13,488 nucleotides of DNA from Multifurca ochricompacta (lineage: Eukaryota > Basidiomycota > Agaricomycetes > Russulales > Russulaceae), in NCBI GenBank assembly GCA_022496185.1, contig WTXG01000561.1:1-13488 (forward strand), written 5' to 3'. Below the pieces are notes generated by a model. That model was not told where the DNA came from. It saw only the letters and a list, made by a program, of their open reading frames with translations, and did no database searches. A program made the position numbers and the translations under genes. How positions within the stretch are numbered: position 1 is the stretch's first letter; each line of letters opens with the position of its first letter. Shown here in pieces: positions 8,945-13,488 of the stretch.

Positions 8945-9438
8945 TGAAGAACAGGCATGTGCGCGCAGTGATACTGACTGTTAGTTAGCGTGTAAGGCTA
9001 GAAACAAGTTATACTTCAGAGGTGAAGAAAACTCTATATTACTATACTACACACCTAGAAACAAGTTATCTACAAGAGACGGTTAGTTATAGGTAAGGTA
9101 GTAAGTAGAGAGACTGGGACTTACACTTCAGAGGTGAAGAAAACTCTGAAGTGTAAGAGACGAAATAGACCTCCTTATATAGTTCTAAAGGACGGTCTGT
9201 GTGCAATGGAATGCACTAGAATATACTACTGAGGGACAAAGGCCATTGGCCAGTGAGATATCACATGCTACACAGGATTACTAAGGTACATCAGTCAGCT
9301 GCTGCGCATTGCAAGAAAGAAAGTAATAATGATATAGTAAAAAGTCCGAAACTCCGAATCTATATCTAATCTAATCTTGCACAGCTTAGACCCTAACCTA
9401 GATGCCTGAAGCACCTCAAGACACATGCCGTGTCAACA
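8945..9438 (-). repeat. Solo LTR C, diverged relative of the copia LTR
   Basis: It aligns along its length with 644-1157: the ACTGACTGT region, paired CTTCAGAGGTGAAGAAAACTCT repeats at about 9010 and 9127, GGGACAAAGGCCATTGGCC, AAAAAGTCCGAAACTCCG and the terminal GTGTCAACA at 9438. The left edge is uncertain, at 8945 or 8958. Neither choice gives a target duplication against GGGTT at 9439-9443. One side is the LINE-type frame and the other the Ty3-type pol. Confidence 0.82.
9120..9157 (-). other. Perfect 14-bp hairpin in LTR C
   Basis: Arms CTTACACTTCAGAG (9120-9133) and CTCTGAAGTGTAAG (9144-9157) are exact reverse complements around a 10-base loop. The equivalent in the copia LTRs is at 822-859, with two changes in one arm. 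A CCTTATATAG TATA-like site lies about 15 bases away at 9172-9181, so the hairpin falls near the expected RNA 5' end. Confidence 0.6.
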
Positions 9439-9442
9439 GGGT

Positions 9443-11885
9443 TCAAATTTTGACTGTCCCCAGTCAAACATCATTGTCATCAAGGGCTGAATCTCCTCCA
9501 AGTGTTGCGAAGTCGTCTGGGCTGAGAAGTTCGTCAAGTGGGATGTTAGAACGCAACCAGGAGTGATATGGAATGAGGCGAAAGGCAGCATAGCAGAGTC
9601 ATGATATAGTGCCATCGAGCTCTGCTAGACAAAAGGCTCCATTGCAAGAGCAGTGAACAACTACCATGGGTCTGAAGTAATGGGGTTTGGTCTTGTGTGA
9701 AAATTTGTTTGCGCCCGCCAAATTTCGAACCAAGACCAAATCTCCAGGGCAAAAGGAGATGGTCTTGATGGTATGAGCGTGTTGGCACTCGAAATCCTTG
9801 GCGGACGCAAAACAACTTCAGAGGATGTTGTCTCAAATGTTTGCGAGGTCTTCTTCTCAAGACTGAAGTTGTCGCACTCGGGTTGCAATGAGATTGGGAG
9901 TTGAGATGGGGTTGGTGAGATCAGGGATGAGGAAGGTAGCAAGAATGAGATCAAAGGGGAGGAGAGGTTCAATGCCATGAGCCATATAGAAAGGGGAGAA
10001 GCCAGTGGACTTGCGGATCGTTGCCCGGTCTGCCCAGAAAATGTGAGGTGCCATGACAGGCCATTTAGAAATATCACCTCTACAAGTCTTGACAATTGAC
10101 TCTCGGATAGTGTGATGCTGGTGTTTGACGATGCCATTGGTGTGTGAGTTATAAGCTGAGATCCTGATGTGCCGGATGCCAAACTTGCTAGCTAACCAGT
10201 CCAATGCTGCAACAAAGGGTGTGCCATTGTCAGTAACAATTTCCTCAACAGCGCCCCACCTGCATAGTATGTCTTCGAATATAAAGCTGCCGAGGGTGCG
10301 ACCTGCTTCTGTCCAAAGTGCGTGCCATTCAGGCCAAGCAGAGAGGGAGCAGTGGGCTTGAATGATGTAATGAAATCCACCAGCAGGAGGCATGTGCATG
10401 GTGCTGATATAGGCTTTTCGGAAGAGGGGCGCTGGAGGAGTGACGGTGGGAGGGATTTGGACCTTGGTTACTTGACGGAGTTGGCAATTGTGGCATGTCT
10501 TGAGGAACCATTTGATGTTGGCATCAAGGGAGGGCCACCAGAAGCAATCCATGACAAAGCGTCGAGTCGAATAGATGCCTTTGTGTCCTAAGTCATCATG
10601 TGCTGAGCGAACGATGGCAAGGCGTTGGGATGGGGTAATGTATAGTTGATGTTGACTAAGACCGTTGTGTCGCCAGAGTCGACCATCGAGTAAAAAGAAC
10701 TTGCGCGTTTTCTTCAAAAGCCTCTCCGAGTTACTAGCACTAAGTCCTTCTGGTAGTTTGAGGGTGGCCAAGTAGTGTTGGATCCGGAGCATGTCAGCGT
10801 TGGCATCTATAGATCAGGCAGAAGAGGGGAAGTCAAGGGATGAGGTGGAAGAATGTGTATTCACATTGAGCACTGAGGTCAGAGGGATGCCTAGATGAGT
10901 CCGTAGCCTGCTAGCCCAAGTAGTTAACCAGACACCAAGGCAGAGTTTACTGTCGATCCAGTCTTCAAGGTCTTCGTCGTCTATGTCTTCTCCTTCTGCT
11001 GGTTCTCGTCTTGATAAGCCGTCAGGACCATGATGCTTCTGAGCCGGGACATGAACTAATTTGAAGGTAAAAAGGAGGATTGCAGCTATCCACCTGTTGA
11101 TGGCAGCATTGGGTTGAATGTCAGGGTTGGCAATCATACCTTTGATGAATTGAGCATCCATTTCTACTATTAAATTGTGGATGCCGACAAGGTGAAGATG
11201 TAGAGCACAAAGGGCTTGAAAAAGACCATATAGTTCGAGCTTTGCTTGAGAGTACCGAGCTTCCCATTCATTCCATGAGATAGAACCAAACCTAACAGGG
11301 CGACACTTGCCATCAGCACAGTCCTGAGAAAGAATCCAACCTACTCCGCACCAGGATGAGTCGATGGAAAGGTAAACTGCACAGTTGGAAGAGTAATTGA
11401 TGGGAATGAGGGCCAAGGAGTGGGTGATCGCATTTTTGAGGGCTTCCATGGCTTGTGTGTGTCACTCGTCCCAAGAGAAGGCTTGTCCTTTGCGAGTGAG
11501 GTTGACCAGAGGGCGTGCGATGGCTGAATAGTTCTTGATCCAGATGCGCATGTAGCCAGTGATACCTAGGAAGGCGCGGACATCAGTGAGGGACTTGCAT
11601 GGGGGCCAGTTGCGGATCTTGGCAATTTTCGAGTCATCGGGAACACGGCCCTCATAAGTGCACTTGTGGCCTAGGATAACAACCTCAGGAACTGCAATAA
11701 AGAGTTTAGTGGCGGAAACAGTCGAGCCTGTGTGTCGGAGGCAATGAAGGATACGATGAATGTCGTTGAGGTGATCCCAGATAAATTTTCATATTCCCAC
11801 ATTGTCAGGAATGGTCTCAAAGCTGCCATTGGGGGTCTCATAACAAGAGGGTGGCCTTTGATGCTGCAGTCGTCCATGAAGGGCC
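9443..11885 (-). pseudogene. Ty3-type pol remnant: RT end, RNase H, integrase
   Basis: The fragment begins inside reverse transcriptase with PFMDDCSIKG at about 11852-11885. After one frameshift (about 11835-11860) it stays in a single frame to the end. In order: RT thumb with HLNDIHRILHCLRHTG and VPEVVILGHKCTYEGRVPDD; RNase H (about 10960-11449) with SIDSSWCGVGW, QAKLELYGL, VEMDAQFIKG and HGPDGLSRR; integrase H2C2 finger (H, H, CHNC) near 10500-10600; integrase core with VTDNG; and a C-terminal PGDLVLVRN...AELDG...AAFRLIPYH. In-frame stops are all TGA: 11789, 11462, 10814, 9857, 9833, 9818, 9599, 9464 and 9443 (lowest base of each), the last possibly natural. Cys, Trp, His or Gln often stands where relatives have Arg. 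The integrase first Asp (ISTMHMP, usually IDTMHMP) and the Glu (VKHQH, usually VERRH) are lost, so it is dead. Confidence 0.9.
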
Positions 11886-12112
11886 TGTTACAACTCACTG
11901 TCGACTGCCTGGACAGTGGGTTGTATGCGAGGGGAAGGGATTTAGAAGTGGGCAAAGAGGTGAGAGTGAGGGTGAAAGTGCAAGAGAGACGAAGCAAACA
12001 GCTCAAGGGCAAGGGATGAGAAGCCTTCCACAAGGTGGGGCTAATCTCCTAGGTAATCAGGAACTGGATCACAAGTGGACAGTCTGGAGCTGTCCATTCT
12101 ATTCCCAAAGGG

Positions 12113-12120
12113 TTTATATA
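12113..12120 (-). promoter_or_regulatory. TATA box in the Ty3-type LTR
   Basis: The minus strand reads CGTATATAAACCC, about 340 bases into the 575-bp LTR, followed by a pyrimidine-rich stretch. The placement suits a U3 promoter. It would drive RNA into the Ty3 pol remnant. Confidence 0.5.
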
Positions 12121-12230
12121 CGTAATTACAACCGGGACTTTGGTCTGTGCACCACTTTAGGGGAGGTTAACTTCGCTTTAACTCCCTACTGATCCACCAA
12201 TGAGAATAGCCCCACTTTTGGGCTTAGAAA

Positions 12231-12251
12231 TCCGCAGTCCGCAGTCCGCAG
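12231..12251. repeat. TCCGCAG x3 microsatellite with inverted partner
   Basis: Three exact copies of the heptamer TCCGCAG lie in tandem in the U3 part of the LTR. They are followed by GGACTGC, so GCAGTCC and GGACTGC can pair across nine bases. It could be a clustered protein-binding site, or slippage. Confidence 0.6.
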
Positions 12252-12733
12252 TTTGTGGACTGCTGTTTAGGCATTGTGGGGTTCTGTTAGTACTCTTCCC
12301 ACAGGTCTCCAATTTGGCAGGAGTCCGGCCCTGGTCCAGACCGGCCCTTCTCTGGTCTTAATCTAGGGTTATCTTTGTCTCTGAGGGTTTTACAAGGTCT
12401 CTGGGAGCGTCTGAGGATTTCTGGGGGTCAGGAGGTTTTCTAGGGTGTCAGTTCATGACACTTAACTGTCCACAAGGTGGTGCACTTTATGTGCCCACCT
12501 TGATCTGTCTGGCTAGTCCCTCAGGGGATTCTTGCAAGAGGTGATAAGGAACCCTAAGTGGGTGAAACACCTTGAGTTCCTCATGTGCGCTCTAAGTAAA
12601 TAGTATTCTTAGTTGTAGCTGGGTTTTCATCCCATCCATAGTATTAGTAGGCCCCTTGCCCAGAAGGCTTGGAGCTATAGGTTCAGTCAATGCTTGGCTT
12701 GATCCGTAAGCCAGGTTTAGCGACCTGCAGGTA

Positions 12734-12801
12734 GAGTTTAGGGTCTAGAACAAGGCATGGGTAGTCACTCCCATGACGCTTGGGCTCGATACAAGTAGGC
12801 T
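12734..12801 (+). other. 68-base leader block, partner of 6134-6201
   Basis: This is an exact match to the reverse complement of 6134-6201. It includes the CATGGG/CCCATG hairpin at 12756-12775. Confidence 0.75.
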
Positions 12802-12870
12802 TGAACTACTATAGTAGACACACAGTAGCTAGAGGGTCTTGTCTCTGGGCAGAAGTACCCGCTGCTTTCA

Positions 12871-12887
12871 TTGGGGGTTCGCCCCAA
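12871..12887 (+). other. Leader hairpin, compensatory partner of 6048-6067
   Basis: Arms TTGGGG and CCCCAA enclose GTTCG. Compared with GTAGGG/CCCTAC in the other copy, two base pairs changed on both sides and pairing was kept. Confidence 0.7.
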
Positions 12888-12961
12888 CCAGAGGAGATCT
12901 GATAGTCTACTATAGTCATGGCCCCAATCATCTAGGGCTTAATCATGGACTCCACCACCAG

Positions 12962-12998
12962 CACTAGAGGAAGGGCTCTATACCCTTTGTCTCTAGTG
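12962..12998 (+). other. Leader hairpin, compensatory partner of 5939-5975
   Basis: Arms CACTAGAG and CTCTAGTG pair, and an inner GGG/CCC extends the stem. A 51-base stretch just upstream (12913-12963) is identical in the two copies. Confidence 0.75.
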
Positions 12999-13200
12999 GA
13001 ACTTGTGGTTGGCTCCTCCATGACATGACTCCCCATCTATTTACACAATGTCCCCCTGATGTGGGCTTAGGACTTGTTGTAGATGGCGCTAGACAGCTTA
13101 CTATACTACTTAGAGGTTGCACATCAGAGGCAGGACTTTTTTAAGTTCTGAAGCATAGCGCCACAGAGTGGATGGGCCCTCTTAAATGAGACCTGGACAA

Positions 13201-13227
13201 CTGGTTCTAATTGCTCCTTGGAACCAG
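13201..13227 (+). other. Hairpin upstream of the second gag start
   Basis: Arms CTGGTTC and GAACCAG enclose the same 13-base loop as at 5703-5729. It ends 28 bases before the ATG. Confidence 0.5.
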
Positions 13228-13255
13228 GATCAACCCTTTTTTTAAATCATCTCAA

Positions 13256-13488
13256 ATGTCGTCTATTGTCTTCCCCCCCACCTTCAAGTTCGACAAACTT
13301 GATGGCTCCAATTGGCAGCAGTGGTCGGTGTCCTTCACTGCCCTGCTAAGGATCAATGGGATGAAGAGGCACATCACACATGATGCCCCTGAATTCCTCA
13401 ATCCGCCCAAGCCAGAGGATGGTGAAAAGGATGACGAGTACGCCAAACACTTCGCACAATGGTCAGAGCCCATGTACTTGGAGTGGAA
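13256..13488 (+). CDS. Copia Gag N terminus, partial (open at window end)
   Basis: ATG at 13256-13258 opens a frame of 77 full codons to the window edge with no stop. It starts MSSIVFPPTFKFDKLDGSNW and continues with QQWS and LLRINGMKRHI. This matches the left element's Gag (MPSSIVFPP, LNGSNWQVWS, LLRMNGLRRHI). The conserved LxGSNWxxW is the start of the UBN2/copia Gag domain, which forms the virus-like particle and binds RNA. The two proteins match closely at the start and diverge after about residue 40, where this copy has an acidic PKPEDGEKDDEY stretch. No lesion is visible, but only the first part is in view, so the state of the gene is unknown. Confidence 0.88.
   Translation, partial: MSSIVFPPTFKFDKLDGSNWQQWSVSFTALLRINGMKRHITHDAPEFLNPPKPEDGEKDDEYAKHFAQWSEPMYLEW

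Larger units (their letters stand above)
7263..8958 (-). pseudogene. LINE-type gag-like (ORF1-like) protein, split by nested solo LTRs
   Basis: The frame runs 8958 to 8439, is interrupted by the LTR block, and resumes at 7354 to end at TAG 7263-7265. With the LTRs and one target copy left out the two parts are in phase, about 203 residues. The frame crosses the insertion site as LYAF-GHMCQVRQWKPKP. Landmarks are VQWTAKANLVLTASP, NVKWSHVTVNGLPTGV, LPSWVRAPSSYPPGSHSSVVLAFEDP and the WKPKP tail. I recognise this as the gag-like protein found with LINE-type elements in basidiomycetes; the assignment is from memory. No endonuclease or reverse transcriptase follows it. The first residues (MPVLQ...) lie at or inside the boundary of the solo LTR at about 8945-9438, so the true N terminus is probably lost. 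Apart from the LTR insertion the frame is intact. Confidence 0.65.
11886..12460 (-). repeat. Probable Ty3-type LTR between two unrelated element fragments
   Basis: On the minus strand it begins TGTCATGAAC at 12460 and ends GTTGTAACA at 11886 (575 bp, TG...CA). It carries a TATATAAA at 12113-12120. The Ty3 pol homology starts immediately past one end (11885) and the copia leader homology immediately past the other (12461), which fixes both edges. Flanking 5-mers (GGGCC and CTTAA) do not match. No second copy of this LTR lies in the window, so the call rests on termini, TATA box and edges. Confidence 0.72.
12461..13488 (+). mobile_element. Second Ty1/copia copy, 5'-truncated, runs off the window
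   Basis: The copy begins abruptly at 12461 in sequence matching leader position 6468 of the left element. Its LTR, primer-binding site and about 135 leader bases are missing. The leader (12461-13255) and gag start follow on the plus strand, opposite in orientation to the first copy. The protein has diverged well beyond an allelic copy, so this is a related family and not the same one. Confidence 0.88.

Noticed and set aside
8945..9443. A target-site duplication around LTR C
   Set aside because: Flanks CCTCT or AGGCA on the left do not match GGGTT on the right.
9546..10182. Overlapping minus-strand frames of 104 and 173 codons beside the integrase
   Set aside because: They are out of phase with the Ty3 pol frame, which gives recognisable integrase sequence through this region.
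11671..12033. Minus-strand frame of 120 codons as a gene
   Set aside because: Only its FMDDCSIKG part is RT. The N-terminal part lies inside the LTR and the C-terminal part is past the frameshift in the wrong phase.
1..13488. CRISPR array, bacterial operon, phage or defence system
   Set aside because: No regularly spaced repeats, bacterial-type genes or ribosome binding sites are present. All coding sequence belongs to eukaryotic retrotransposons.

Overview
The window is a block of nested and broken retrotransposons and holds no recognisable host gene. The elements match lineages typical of filamentous fungi, most likely an agaricomycete basidiomycete: a Ty1/copia element, a Ty3-type pol whose RNase H ends in an HGPDGLSRR signature, and a LINE-associated gag-like protein with an LYAFG...VRQWKPKP tail. 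This placement rests on remembered family resemblance, not on a search.

Layout, left to right. 1-638 is AT-rich flank with a two-copy tandem repeat. 644-7020 is a structurally complete, recent Ty1/copia element on the minus strand, bounded by a perfect 5-bp target-site duplication (CTGTG at 639-643 and 7021-7025). It has LTRs, a polypurine tract, a one-frame gag-pol reading frame (5680 down to 1358) broken only by three TGA codons, a long leader, and a primer-binding site matching the anticodon arm of initiator Met-tRNA. 7026-7262 holds a poly(A) tail in minus orientation. 7263-8958 is a LINE-type gag-like frame interrupted by one solo LTR, which is itself interrupted by a second solo LTR of the same family in the opposite orientation; both have perfect 5-bp duplications. 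About 8945-9438 is a solo LTR related to the copia LTR. 9443-11885 is a decayed Ty3-type pol (end of RT, RNase H, integrase). 11886-12460 is a probable Ty3-type LTR. 12461-13488 is a second copia copy on the plus strand, lacking its 5' end and running off the window with an open gag start.

Two themes stand out. First, decay is dominated by CpG to TpG/CpA change: every in-frame stop in both pol genes is TGA, mostly where family members carry Arg, and all four substitutions between the copia LTRs are CpG transitions. This points to cytosine methylation of repeats followed by deamination. Second, the long leaders of the two copia copies are strongly conserved. They contain hairpins with paired (compensatory) substitutions, so they look like a selected RNA structure. 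I see no host operon, RNA gene, CRISPR array or defence system.
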